A stretch of 64,000 bases of DNA from JAJFUB01 sp964622325 (GTDB taxonomy: Bacteria; Armatimonadota; Zipacnadia; Zipacnadales; UBA11051): assembly GCA_964622325.1 (NCBI GenBank), contig CAZUOJ010000010.1, positions 1 to 64,000 on the forward strand, read 5' to 3'. This document shows, piece by piece, positions 16,234-25,242 of this stretch (its first letter is position 1; the number at the start of each line of letters is the position of its first letter). Position numbers and translations under genes: made by a program. Below the pieces are notes generated by a model. It worked only from the letters and a program-made list of their open reading frames with translations. It was not told the DNA's origin and did no database searches.

Positions 16234-18792
16234 ATGAAAGAATGGCTGTGGGGCTTTCTATTCGTATTTGCTATATGGCCTGTGACGGCGCAAGCGGGGA
16301 CAATGCTTTTTGATTTTGAGGACGAAGCGGAGATAAAAGTCTGGCATGATGAGGGGCGCCCGACGACAAATCGCAATTTCCCCGTCAGCCGGGAGGCGCG
16401 TTTTGCTATTTCCGGACGCTATGCCTTATGCCTGCGTACGCCGCAATGGCGGCCCGGGATGGGCGAATGGCCTGCTGTGGAGGCTAATCCGGCGTTAAAG
16501 GACTGGCAGGGCTATGACAGGCTGTTTTTCGCGCTCACAAACGCCACGCCCTATCCGCAGCGTCTGATGCTTTTCATTACAGATTCCAAAGTGCTCGTGC
16601 GAGCAGGGCTTTATCATCGTGTTGCGCTAGCGCCCTTCAGCTATCAGGCCGTAGAAATCCCGCTGGCGGGATTGACAGAAAGAAAAATTAATCCCGCCGA
16701 TATAACAACATTGCATTTCTTTACAGAGCGGCCTGTGGGGGATATGGAAGTGTATATGGATGCGGTGCAGCTTTTGAAGCCCAGGGAGCCAGCTCCTCCG
16801 CCGTCGACTGCCTATCTGCAAGATTTCGCCCGCTTGCAGGAGCAACAAATCACAGTCCTGCGCCAGCGGATTAATGAAGTACGGGCCGCAATTAGACAAA
16901 TGGCAGCAGGCCAAGCGGCACATAATCAATGGGCGGAAAATCAGCTGGCGGAATACGAAAGACAAATTTCGGCCTTTGCGCAAAAATTAGCGCAGCCCGA
17001 TGATAGCCTCTTACAGGGCGCGCTCTGGAGCCAAAAATTAGAAGACAATTTAAAACGGCTGCAGGAGCTGGCGCGCTTACAAACGCGTTTCGAAGCCATC
17101 CAGCCCCGTGTACGCATCTCCTCACAAGCGCCAGAAGATATGATAGTGGGCTTTGCCAGTTCGATGGAGAAAATTCTGCCGCGGGCGCTGGGGCTGGAAC
17201 TTCAAATACGGACAACAGTGAGCCTCTCGCTGGCTCGCAATGAAAAGGAATCCTTGCAAGTGATTGTCCTGCCCCTAAACAAAGCGGCGAAAAATGTAAC
17301 AGTACGCGTGGCAGACTTGCAAGACTCGCAGGGACATATTTTCCCTGAAGCAGCGATTAAAGTGGCGCCTGTAGGCTATGTGGAAACGAAGGCTGTGCCG
17401 CCTTATGGAACGCCGCATATTGGCTGGTGGCCCGATCCCATACTGGAATTTATGGGGCCCGTTGACATTCAGCCTGGGGATGCGCAGGCTTTCTGGATAC
17501 GCTTTCGGGCGGGCAAACAGCAGCCGCCCGGGCGCTATCGAGGCAAATTAGAAGTGCTCGTGGAAAATGAAGCTGTGTATGTGTTCAATTTGCGTGTGGA
17601 TGTGTATCCCTTTGTGCTGCCCGATCGTTCGCCGCTGGATCTGGCGATAACTTTTGGGCCGCATGATCATCCTCTGGAAACAACAAAGGCCGCGCAAGCA
17701 GAATGGCGCAAATCCCCCGAATATCCGATCAATGCCTGGAAGCGTCATCGGCTGGAATGGGGCGATTTTCTAGCCGATTATTACATCACATATGATAGTC
17801 TCTATCATCATAGCAGTCCGGATTTTGAAATTTTGCAGCGGCTGCAAAAACGTGGCCAATTGGGGCGCTTTAATTTGGGCTATTATGCGATTTTAGGCGA
17901 AAAGCCCGAAGAACAGGAAGCCTGGCGAAAAAATACGCTGGCCCGCATAAAAGCAGCTTATGAGCAGGCGAAAGCGCTGGGGCTTTTGGAGCATGCGTAT
18001 ATTTATGGGTGTGATGAAAATCCGGAGGAGTTGTTCCCGGGCGTGGAACGGGCTGCCCGGCTGCTCAAGCAGGAATGTCCCGGCGTCACAATTATGACGA
18101 CAACATACGATCACAGCTATGGGACGCAAACAGTGATTAAATCAATGGATGCGTTCTGTCCGCTGACGCCGCGCTATGATCGAGCGCTTGCGGAGCGCGT
18201 GCGCGCGGAAGGCAAACAAGTATGGTGGTACATCTGCTGCGGGCCTCATCATCCCTATTGCAATATGTTTGTGGAATATCCGGCAATTGAAGGCCGGCTG
18301 TTAATGGGCGCGCAAACAGCTAAATATCGCCCTGACGGCTTTTTGTATTATCAAATCAGCATTTGGAATGCGCAAAAACCCATTACAAGCGGGCCATTTA
18401 CAGATTGGGATCCGCGCAGCTGGACGACATATCACGGGGACGGCTCCTGGACATGCGTGGGGCCCGATGGCACGCCGCTGCCGACAATTCGGCTGGAGAA
18501 TTTCCGGGACGGGCTGGAAGATTATGCCTATGCAGTGATTTTGGAGCATATCATCCAGGCCTATGAGGCGAAGCCCCAGCTTACTGCCCAAGAGCAGGCA
18601 TGGCTTAACGAAGCCAGGGAAGCCTTGGCAGTGCCCGAAAAGCTCGTAAAAAGCATGAGCGAATATTCACGGGAGCCGGCGGCGCTTTATGCGTGGCGCA
18701 ATCGGATGGCGCGGGCCATCAGCAGCTCGGGGATGGCAGACATCAATCCGTGGCCGAAAGTCTTCAGCCGACAACGACAGGCGCAGCCCTGA
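16234..18792 (+). CDS. GH123-like (DUF4091) glycoside hydrolase, secreted
   Basis: 852 aa with signal peptide MKEWLWGFLFVFAIWPVTAQA. A CBM-like beta-sandwich (about 22-180) is followed by a charged, Gln-rich coiled coil (about 190-285) and the DUF4091 catalytic region. Key sites: FWIRFRAGKQQPPGRYRGK in the sandwich before the barrel; YIYGCDENPEELFPG with the DE pair near 593; VWWYICCGPHHPYCN; and the family end motif RLENFRDGLEDYAYA. GH123 enzymes use an Asp-Glu pair for substrate-assisted hydrolysis of beta-N-acetylgalactosaminides, so a HexNAc substrate is possible. It shares the coiled coil, CCGP motif and C-terminal motif with the divergent neighbour at 12544-16047. The DUF6785 membrane gene follows after 41 bp, probably co-transcribed. 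Confidence 0.84.
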   Translation: MKEWLWGFLFVFAIWPVTAQAGTMLFDFEDEAEIKVWHDEGRPTTNRNFPVSREARFAISGRYALCLRTPQWRPGMGEWPAVEANPALKDWQGYDRLFFALTNATPYPQRLMLFITDSKVLVRAGLYHRVALAPFSYQAVEIPLAGLTERKINPADITTLHFFTERPVGDMEVYMDAVQLLKPREPAPPPSTAYLQDFARLQEQQITVLRQRINEVRAAIRQMAAGQAAHNQWAENQLAEYERQISAFAQKLAQPDDSLLQGALWSQKLEDNLKRLQELARLQTRFEAIQPRVRISSQAPEDMIVGFASSMEKILPRALGLELQIRTTVSLSLARNEKESLQVIVLPLNKAAKNVTVRVADLQDSQGHIFPEAAIKVAPVGYVETKAVPPYGTPHIGWWPDPILEFMGPVDIQPGDAQAFWIRFRAGKQQPPGRYRGKLEVLVENEAVYVFNLRVDVYPFVLPDRSPLDLAITFGPHDHPLETTKAAQAEWRKSPEYPINAWKRHRLEWGDFLADYYITYDSLYHHSSPDFEILQRLQKRGQLGRFNLGYYAILGEKPEEQEAWRKNTLARIKAAYEQAKALGLLEHAYIYGCDENPEELFPGVERAARLLKQECPGVTIMTTTYDHSYGTQTVIKSMDAFCPLTPRYDRALAERVRAEGKQVWWYICCGPHHPYCNMFVEYPAIEGRLLMGAQTAKYRPDGFLYYQISIWNAQKPITSGPFTDWDPRSWTTYHGDGSWTCVGPDGTPLPTIRLENFRDGLEDYAYAVILEHIIQAYEAKPQLTAQEQAWLNEAREALAVPEKLVKSMSEYSREPAALYAWRNRMARAISSSGMADINPWPKVFSRQRQAQP

Positions 18793-18833
18793 GGCTCTGA
18801 AATATAAAGCGGAAAGAAAATCACAGGAACAAT

Positions 18834-20966
18834 ATGGCGACATTGCCCATTCGCTCCGCAGCGCGCTCTGGAGCGCCGGGAACACATCCCGGCGCTCGTG
18901 GCGTTACGCCCCGCGCCTTGATTATTGCCTGTCTGCTCTTGCCTCTGAATGCCTATTGGGTCATCCAGATGGAAGTCGTGCGCTATCAGGGGCATCCCAC
19001 GACTGTGTCGTTGTTCTTTAATTCTATTTTCATTCTTACAGTTTTTTTGCTTGTTAATGAGCTTTTGCGGCGCCTATCCTCTCGCGTTGCCCTGCATCGC
19101 AATGAGATTCTTGTGATTTATGTAATGGTCACAGTGGCTTCGGCACTGGCGGGCCATGATCTCGTGCAAGTCGTGGCGCCGCAAGTGATTACGCCCTTTT
19201 ATTTAGCCTCGCCGGAAAATAAATGGGAAGAACTCTTCTTTCGCTATATTCCCGCACATTTGAGCATTCGCGATCCGCGGATATATGAGCCGGCTTTTGA
19301 GGGCTATACGACTTTTTTTACAAAGGAGCGCATGCTCGCCTGGGCGGCGCCCGCCTGTAGCTGGGCGATTTTTCTTTTCGTGTTGAGCACAGTTATGCTC
19401 GCGATCAACGCCCTCTTGCGGCGGCGCTGGATGGATCTGGAGAAGCTGAATTATCCCATCACACATCTGCCGCTGGATTTGAGCACGCCAGGGCTGCCCT
19501 TGTTTCGCAACTGGCTGATGTGGCTGGGCTTTGGCCTAGCCGCGCTTGTGGACCTCAATAACGGCCTCCATGAGCTTTTGCCCTCCTGGCCGCTGATTAA
19601 AGTGCGTGTCGTACATTACGATCAGTATATGCGCACATTATTTGTGGGCTATCCCTGGCGGGCGCTGGCCGGCACGCGGATTTCGTTTTATCCCTTTGCG
19701 ATTGGCATCGGCATGCTCTTGCCGCTGGATTTAGCCTTCTCCTGCTGGTTTTTCTATCTGTTCTGGAAAGCCCAGCGGCTCGTAGCCTTGCTTTTGGGGC
19801 TGGACAAGATTCCGGGCTTTCCTTATGTGGAAGAACAATCTTCGGCGGCGTATCTGGGGCTGACGGCATTCGCCTTGTGGATGGCGCGGCATTATTTGAA
19901 GGAAGTGTGGGAGGCTGTGGCGCGGCCGCGATCTGGCCTTTGTGAGTCTGATGCAGCCGCGGAGGATACAGCTGCCATTAGCGCCCGTGCGCAAGAGGAC
20001 AGGGCTTCATCCGGACAACACGCTGCGGGCGTCCGGGCTGCCCAGGCGGAGTCCCAAGCCGCCATTTCCTCCTTGCCCCCTCGCTCTTCCGACGACAGCG
20101 AGGAGCCGATGTCCTATCGCGCAGCGCTCTGGATTATTCTGGGGGGCTTTGTGTTTCTTATCGCGTTTGCGCGGGCTTTAGGGATGTGGGCCTGGCTGGC
20201 TGTGTTATTTTTCCTGCTGTATTTCGGCATATCGCTGGCAGTGACGCGCGTGCGCGCAGAATTGGGGCCGCCCGCTCATGATTTACATCGCGGCGGGCCG
20301 GATTTGATTTTAACGAACATCTTCGGCACAAATCGCGCTATTCTGGACGCCCAGCAGCTGACAGCCCTGAAATTATGTTTCTGGTTCAATCGCGCGTATC
20401 GGGCTCATCCCATGCCTATTCAATTAGAGGCGTTCAAAATTGCTCAGGCCGCAGGCATACGGCAATCGGCGATGGCGGGCGCCCTGACGCTGGCGACCTT
20501 TGTGGGCGTCTTCGCGGCATGGATTGTGCAAATTCATTTATTTTACAGCTATGGAATGGCGGCGCGGGCAGGCGGCACAAGCCGCTATTTTGGCCAGGAG
20601 CCCTTCAATGAATTAGCGTCCTGGCTTAACGCGCCCTTTCCGACGCGCTGGCCGCGGCTGGGAGCCTATGCCGTCGGCTTTTTCTTTACATGGCTTTTAA
20701 TGACACTGCGTGTTAATTTTATCTGGTGGCCCTTACATCCCGTGGGCTACGCGATATCCTCCAGCTGGTCGATGAATTGCTTGTGGCTGCCTATTCTTAT
20801 CGCCTGGCTGATTAAGACCGTGATATTGCATTATTTCGGCTTCAAGACCTTTGAACGGGCGATTCCCTTCGCGTTGGGGCTGATAATGGGGGAATTTATT
20901 GTGGGCAGCCTGTGGACTATTATCGGCATCGTCCTGCAGATCAATACATACGCTTTTTGGGTGTAG
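18834..20966 (+). CDS. DUF6785-family polytopic membrane protein with cytosolic-type linker
   Basis: 710 aa and very hydrophobic, with roughly a dozen or more membrane segments. Family signposts shared with the protein at 43560-45518 are LNAYWV, LASPENKWE, LEKLNYPI versus HERLTYPL, FPYVEEQ, AVTRVRAELGPP, WFNRAYRAHPMPIQLE and HPVGYA. Between the halves (about 363-427) lies a hydrophilic Ala/Ser/Glu-rich linker absent from that paralogue. DUF6785 has no proven role. Its length, its membrane content and its position after a secreted glycosidase suggest a transporter or membrane-bound glycan-handling protein (inference). The first 25 residues are Ala/Gly/Pro-rich and encoded by strong inverted repeats, so the start is uncertain; the next in-frame Met (about 46) would remove most of the first membrane segment. 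Confidence 0.85.
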   Translation: MATLPIRSAARSGAPGTHPGARGVTPRALIIACLLLPLNAYWVIQMEVVRYQGHPTTVSLFFNSIFILTVFLLVNELLRRLSSRVALHRNEILVIYVMVTVASALAGHDLVQVVAPQVITPFYLASPENKWEELFFRYIPAHLSIRDPRIYEPAFEGYTTFFTKERMLAWAAPACSWAIFLFVLSTVMLAINALLRRRWMDLEKLNYPITHLPLDLSTPGLPLFRNWLMWLGFGLAALVDLNNGLHELLPSWPLIKVRVVHYDQYMRTLFVGYPWRALAGTRISFYPFAIGIGMLLPLDLAFSCWFFYLFWKAQRLVALLLGLDKIPGFPYVEEQSSAAYLGLTAFALWMARHYLKEVWEAVARPRSGLCESDAAAEDTAAISARAQEDRASSGQHAAGVRAAQAESQAAISSLPPRSSDDSEEPMSYRAALWIILGGFVFLIAFARALGMWAWLAVLFFLLYFGISLAVTRVRAELGPPAHDLHRGGPDLILTNIFGTNRAILDAQQLTALKLCFWFNRAYRAHPMPIQLEAFKIAQAAGIRQSAMAGALTLATFVGVFAAWIVQIHLFYSYGMAARAGGTSRYFGQEPFNELASWLNAPFPTRWPRLGAYAVGFFFTWLLMTLRVNFIWWPLHPVGYAISSSWSMNCLWLPILIAWLIKTVILHYFGFKTFERAIPFALGLIMGEFIVGSLWTIIGIVLQINTYAFWV
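18863..18897 (+). promoter_or_regulatory. Two mutually exclusive hairpins at the start of the DUF6785 gene
   Basis: GCGCTC (18863-18868) pairs with GAGCGC (18871-18876) across a 2-base loop. Alternatively GAGCGCCGGGA (18871-18881) pairs perfectly with TCCCGGCGCTC (18887-18897) across 5 bases. The central segment cannot do both. They begin about 30 bases after the annotated start. No T-run follows, so any effect would be on translation or RNA stability. Confidence 0.5.
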
Positions 20967-21021
20967 CGGGCCAGAGGAACACGGCGCACGGCCTGCATAA
21001 AGTTAAGCCAAGCAAAAAGCA

Positions 21022-21051
21022 AGGGGGGCGCGCCGTAGAAGGCCGCCCCCT
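21022..21051. terminator. GC-rich hairpin between convergent genes
   Basis: AGGGGG pairs with CCCCCT, extended by two pairs past a bulge, in the 153 bp between the DUF6785 stop (plus) and the nitrilase-family stop (minus). The position suits a bidirectional terminator, but there is no T-run on either side. Confidence 0.35.
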
Positions 21052-21119
21052 CCAATTTCCTCCACGCTTTCTTAATCCCTGACGCCAATGTAAGACAACA
21101 AAGCGGGGCCGCTCCATTT

Positions 21120-22436
21120 CTATGTACGGGGCCCATCTAAAGGCTTTTCTGGGCGCGGCACTGTCATTTGCAGGGGACTATAAGCAGGCTCACGGCGCTC
21201 CCACCAGCAGACATTGCGCGCCGTCGCCCATGTCCAAGTACGCGGCAGCTCATTCAAATCCACATCCGCATACACGAGGCGCTTGTCTGAGGCAAGCGCC
21301 AGCACGCTGCCATCCGGAGCAAACACGCCTGTGCCCGGGCCATTGTTGCGGGAAATAACAAGCCAAATCTGATTGTCCATTGCTCGCGTGCGCTGAATGG
21401 CCAGCCAGCGCTCCATATCAAAATCGCTATCCAAGCCGTGCCAATAGCGCTGGGCGCGATGATCGCCCATAATCGGCAGACATAAAATCTCTGCTCCCAG
21501 CCGCGCCGGGACGCGGGCGGACTCCAGAGCAGAGGAATCCATACAGATATTCATTGCAATGCGCGCCCCTGCGACTTCATACACCGGAAATTCGTGGCCC
21601 GGCGTGACGCCCCACCATATTTCCAGGGGCGAAGCTAAATGCACTTTGCGATATTTGCCCACTAATTCGCCCTCCTTGCCTATCAGGACAGCGCAATTGT
21701 GGACAAGTTCGCGATTTTTCTCCCACGCAGAAAAACATAGGGCCATTTTTGCTTCCCGGGCCAGCTCTTGAAAAGGCTCAATCATAGGGCCGGGGATGGA
21801 AATGGCTTGCTTCGCAATAGCTTCAGGATTGCTGGGCAGCCCTGTGGAGAGCATGACTTCAGGCATACATAATAAATCCACATTTTGTTCGGCGCCCATC
21901 CGCGCAAGCGCCAGATACGCTTCCACATTCTTTTTCATTGTGCGCTTGCCGCTGCCTACAGGGCCGCCCGCTGCCCCCAAACGCCAGCGCCGCGCCGGCG
22001 GAGGCGCTGCAGGCTGCACACAGACTTTCTGCCAGCGTATTTGCCCCTCCGCAGCCCAGGCCATCAGCAGCCGCACACGCAAGCCCGTGGCCTGGGGCGG
22101 ACGGCGACAAAGCATACGAAATAAGATAGCCTCGCCGTCAGCCGCCTCCGGCATAAGCGGCTCCCATTTGACGCCCAAAGGCTCATAGCCTTCCCATACG
22201 ACAGCTGCATGCACATGATCCAGCCCCCATTTCAAGCCGCGGAGCTGCGCCTGCGCCTGCGCCTCGATCCATTCCGTCTGCGGCAGGGGATAACATAGCT
22301 CCCAGCCCCCATAACAGCCCGCGCTGCCATTGGACACAATGACAAAATCGGAGCCTTCCTGCCGCGTGTGCGGCATGAGCGGCGCGCGTGGCGCCCAGGG
22401 AGAAGCGGCTGTATACACAAGCGATTTAGGCGGCAT
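21120..22436 (-). CDS. Carbon-nitrogen hydrolase (nitrilase superfamily) with N-terminal beta domain
   Basis: 438 aa from the ATG at 22436, chosen because AGGAGGCAAAAAGAT precedes it; the upstream ATG at 22460 lacks a site. There is no signal peptide. Residues 1 to about 150 form an extra beta-rich domain of unknown role. The hydrolase domain follows with the Glu-Lys-Cys triad visible: Glu in LLCMPEVML, Lys in GKYRKVHLA and Cys in MNICMDSS. The superfamily hydrolyses or transfers amide and nitrile groups; no motif here fixes the substrate. It lies 111 bp downstream of queC on the same strand. Nitrilase-like proteins with an N-terminal sandwich do occur in glycan loci, so deacylation or amide cleavage of a sugar derivative is possible (inference). 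Confidence 0.87.
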   Translation of the reverse strand: MPPKSLVYTAASPWAPRAPLMPHTRQEGSDFVIVSNGSAGCYGGWELCYPLPQTEWIEAQAQAQLRGLKWGLDHVHAAVVWEGYEPLGVKWEPLMPEAADGEAILFRMLCRRPPQATGLRVRLLMAWAAEGQIRWQKVCVQPAAPPPARRWRLGAAGGPVGSGKRTMKKNVEAYLALARMGAEQNVDLLCMPEVMLSTGLPSNPEAIAKQAISIPGPMIEPFQELAREAKMALCFSAWEKNRELVHNCAVLIGKEGELVGKYRKVHLASPLEIWWGVTPGHEFPVYEVAGARIAMNICMDSSALESARVPARLGAEILCLPIMGDHRAQRYWHGLDSDFDMERWLAIQRTRAMDNQIWLVISRNNGPGTGVFAPDGSVLALASDKRLVYADVDLNELPRTWTWATARNVCWWERREPAYSPLQMTVPRPEKPLDGPRT

Positions 22437-22547
22437 ATCTTTTTGCCTCCTGGCAAGCAACGCTGAAAATCAAGCCGAACAAAGCCCCCCTATATGTTTC
22501 TTAGTGCGTCAGCATATTGTCTGTGAGACAAAACAGATAATGTTTTG

Positions 22548-23198
22548 TTATTGGCTCTCCGCTAAAGCGCGGCGCAGCCGCAGGCATGATTCGCATTTTT
22601 GGCAGGGCCTGGGGCCAGCGTCGTAGCAGCTCCAGACAAATTCCAAAGGCGCGCCGGCTGCGCGGCCCGCCTGCACAATTTCCGCTTTTGTCATGTGCAA
22701 TGTGGGGGCGATTATCCGTAAGCCTGTCCGCGTCGAAAAGCGCAAAGCCTGTTCGGCCGCCTGTACGAATTCAGGCGTATTGTCGGGAAATGTAGCCCCT
22801 TCTTCGGCATTGAAGCCCACAACGATGCCTTCACAGCTTAACGCCTCCGCAAAGACGCCAGCAATGTTAATAAACAGGCCATTGCGATTGGGAATCCAGA
22901 CAGCCGCAGCGGCGTGGGCGGCAGCTGGCGCATCCAATTCTTCGGGCTGCAAATGAGGCAAAGAACAGGAAAAATCCGTCAGGGCGCTGTGAATAATTTG
23001 CTTTATCCAGGGCAAAGCAATTACACGATGAGGGATGCCGAGCGCAGCCGCCACACGCGCCGCGGCAGCAATTTCGGCCGGGGCGGCACGCTGGCCATAA
23101 TCCATCGTCAACGCAAGCTCGATCGACATCTGCTGCGCGGCCAGCCAGGCCGCCACTGTAGAATCCAATCCTCCGGAAAGCAAGGCAATGGCTTTCAT
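22548..23198 (-). CDS. queC: 7-cyano-7-deazaguanine (preQ0) synthase
   Basis: 216 aa, about the usual length. The PP-loop ATPase motif LLSGGLDSTVA is at the N-terminus. The four zinc-binding cysteines are in the C-terminal SCYDAGPRPCQKCESC. Other family signatures are MDYGQRA, IPNRNGLF and TLHMTKAEIV. The enzyme converts 7-carboxy-7-deazaguanine to preQ0 with ATP and ammonia, a step of queuosine biosynthesis in the cytoplasm. The partner queD is on the same strand 3.8 kb away; queE and queF are not in the window. It lies between a DUF4838 gene and the nitrilase-family gene, an odd setting for a tRNA-modification gene. GAGGAG in the leader overlaps a hairpin at 23218-23244. Confidence 0.96.
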   Translation of the reverse strand: MKAIALLSGGLDSTVAAWLAAQQMSIELALTMDYGQRAAPAEIAAAARVAAALGIPHRVIALPWIKQIIHSALTDFSCSLPHLQPEELDAPAAAHAAAAVWIPNRNGLFINIAGVFAEALSCEGIVVGFNAEEGATFPDNTPEFVQAAEQALRFSTRTGLRIIAPTLHMTKAEIVQAGRAAGAPLEFVWSCYDAGPRPCQKCESCLRLRRALAESQ

Positions 23199-23217
23199 AA
23201 TTTTTTGTTTAAGCTCC

Positions 23218-23244
23218 TCAGCTTGTTTGTCTTGTGAAAGCTGA
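23218..23244 (-). promoter_or_regulatory. Hairpin next to the queC ribosome binding site
   Basis: On the minus strand TCAGCTT and AAGCTGA form a perfect 7 bp stem with a 13-base loop. The end of the stem overlaps the GAGGAG Shine-Dalgarno site. I see no match to the preQ1 riboswitch consensus, so the regulatory role is a guess. Confidence 0.35.
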
Positions 23245-23280
23245 TGATGTTGGAAAGGACAATATGGCGGTTATGTTGTC

Positions 23281-25242
23281 TCAGGAAGCCCCGGGCCGCA
23301 TTAATTCTTCTCGTGAAAGCCCGAGAAGGCCGCCAAAAGTCAGAATGAATTCAAAGACATCGAATACATGATGCAGGCGCTTTTCATGGCGGCGCGCCCA
23401 ATCAATTACGCGCCAGGCCGCTTCGCGAGCCTCAGGGGCGCCCGTATGACGCGCCACAAGGGCCTCGCTTTGCAGGATGCACAGTTCCCCGAAATCAGCC
23501 AGAAGCTGCCAGGAATGCGCCTGGGCGGGCTGCCCCTGGCCCAGATTACGGGCGATGATAGGCGCCATCTGATCCACGAGCCTGGGAATAGCCTGCCAGC
23601 CTTTAATTGCCTGCTGGGGATCCGCTTCGCCGCGCAACACGGGCGGAGCAAACAAACGCGACAGGCGCTCCAGATATTGCTCCACATGCGGAGCATCTGC
23701 CCCAAAGCTGGCTTGCAGATAATCCTGCACGATTTCTTTGAAGGAAAGCTGGCGATTCCATAATGTGCGCCCCAAAATTGTCATTCCAATTCCTGTGGGG
23801 AAGAAACAGCGCTGCACTTGACAGCTCATAAAGCCATCCAGTCCAATGCGCCGCAAGCCCTGAATATCGCGATGCAGCACACGCGCCAGCGCCATCTGTC
23901 CCGGATCCTTATAATGATCCCACATGAAATGATAATCAAAGTCAAAGCTTTCGCCATGGAACATCTCTTGCCAGGCTTTCAAAAAAGCCAGATTGACAGC
24001 AGGATCGCGCGGGAACTGCAATTTGTTGCGGCGATAAGGTGGCAGCTTGGCTGTGCTAACTTTCGCTTCCATAAAAGAGCTGGAATAGGAGCGCGTAATG
24101 GGCGCAAACATCAAAATAAAGCGCTCCTGATTTTTTATCTTCTCTTTGACGGGCGGCCACAACAAATCCACATAAGCCAGAAAAACAATACGGACAGGCA
24201 ATCCCGCCGCTGTAAGCTTCTCGTCCAGCTCATTCAGCATGCGGACATATAAATCCGCGGGCCGATGCGGACGGCAGAGCGGACACTCGCATTGATTATT
24301 GCTGCCATCCGCCAGCCAAAAATGAATAATGTCCACATCCGGATTGTCCTGAGCATAGGCCACAATGGCATTTGTAATAATTTCTCGCGCTTCGGGATTG
24401 CCATAACACAAATTTGTATTCAGTGCGATATTCCCCCATAGCTTGCGTTCGCCATTCACTTCCGCCAAAAATTTAATTGCCTCGGCCGGAATGGGCCCCT
24501 CATGCGGGAACCATCCTTTGCCCGGAATCCCCAAAGGCTCGCATGTCCAGCCGTGTCCCACGAGATGCAAATCCAAGCCTCGCCGTTTGATTTCGCGGCG
24601 CAATCTGTTCGTCAGCTCCACAGCCTGCTCCACTGTAAATTTTTGGGGAGCGGAGGCGGCTCGGGAGCCTGTCCATAAAGGATTGCCTTCATGTTCGTAC
24701 CATCTTTGGAAAAAATTATAGGCTTCGCGGAATTGAATGAAATAAGCATTAAAGCCCAGCTTGGGGAGCCAATCCACGATGTCGCGCACATGCTCCCAGC
24801 CCACAGCTCCCTCAATGCATACGCCCCGATGTCGATAGGAGGCTTTCTCATGGACATTCACAGACGGCAATTGCTTCAGCGTGGGCAACAATTCTCCTGT
24901 GGGGCCGGGCCGCAGCCAGCGGCAGCCCAGCTCTGTAAGATAGCGATAGGCCGCGAAGAGAATGCTGCGAGGATTGGAGCCAGCAATGAGCCCCCCTTCA
25001 GCATTTGTGCTAATGAGGATTTCATCTTCCGAAGAGGGCGTGCTGGATTCTGTCGCAGCGAGCTTCTGTTCGCGGGCGTTTTGCGCCAGGCCCAGCCACA
25101 GCCCCGGCGCCTGAGGATCATAATGGCGTGTGCAGCGCACAGTCCAGCGCTGGCCTGTGATTTGCGACAAACAGCGTCGCAATTCCTTTGCGGCCAATTT
25201 GGCCGGCTCGCTTCTGTCAAAGCGCCTGATAATGGGCTCCAT
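23281..25242 (-). CDS. DUF4838 domain protein, no signal peptide
   Basis: 653 aa from the ATG at 25242, chosen because AGAAGGGAGAAAGCC precedes it; the ATG at 25275 has no site. Unlike the other three DUF4838 proteins here there is no signal peptide, so it should stay in the cytoplasm. An alpha-glucuronidase-like N-terminal domain (about 1-130) leads into the barrel, with HRGVCIEGAVGWEHVRDIVDW, HLVGHGWTCEP and the family Cys motif NNQCECPLC near residue 317. The C-terminal part is helical. A cytoplasmic location suggests it acts on imported oligosaccharides or glycosides (inference). It is divergent from the symporter gene and heads a probable minus-strand transcript with queC and the nitrilase-family gene. 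Confidence 0.85.
   Translation of the reverse strand: MEPIIRRFDRSEPAKLAAKELRRCLSQITGQRWTVRCTRHYDPQAPGLWLGLAQNAREQKLAATESSTPSSEDEILISTNAEGGLIAGSNPRSILFAAYRYLTELGCRWLRPGPTGELLPTLKQLPSVNVHEKASYRHRGVCIEGAVGWEHVRDIVDWLPKLGFNAYFIQFREAYNFFQRWYEHEGNPLWTGSRAASAPQKFTVEQAVELTNRLRREIKRRGLDLHLVGHGWTCEPLGIPGKGWFPHEGPIPAEAIKFLAEVNGERKLWGNIALNTNLCYGNPEAREIITNAIVAYAQDNPDVDIIHFWLADGSNNQCECPLCRPHRPADLYVRMLNELDEKLTAAGLPVRIVFLAYVDLLWPPVKEKIKNQERFILMFAPITRSYSSSFMEAKVSTAKLPPYRRNKLQFPRDPAVNLAFLKAWQEMFHGESFDFDYHFMWDHYKDPGQMALARVLHRDIQGLRRIGLDGFMSCQVQRCFFPTGIGMTILGRTLWNRQLSFKEIVQDYLQASFGADAPHVEQYLERLSRLFAPPVLRGEADPQQAIKGWQAIPRLVDQMAPIIARNLGQGQPAQAHSWQLLADFGELCILQSEALVARHTGAPEAREAAWRVIDWARRHEKRLHHVFDVFEFILTFGGLLGLSREELMRPGAS

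Noticed and set aside
23199..23280. Possible preQ1 riboswitch before queC
   Set aside because: No match to the class I consensus (the C-rich loop and A-rich tail are missing); only a simple hairpin is seen.
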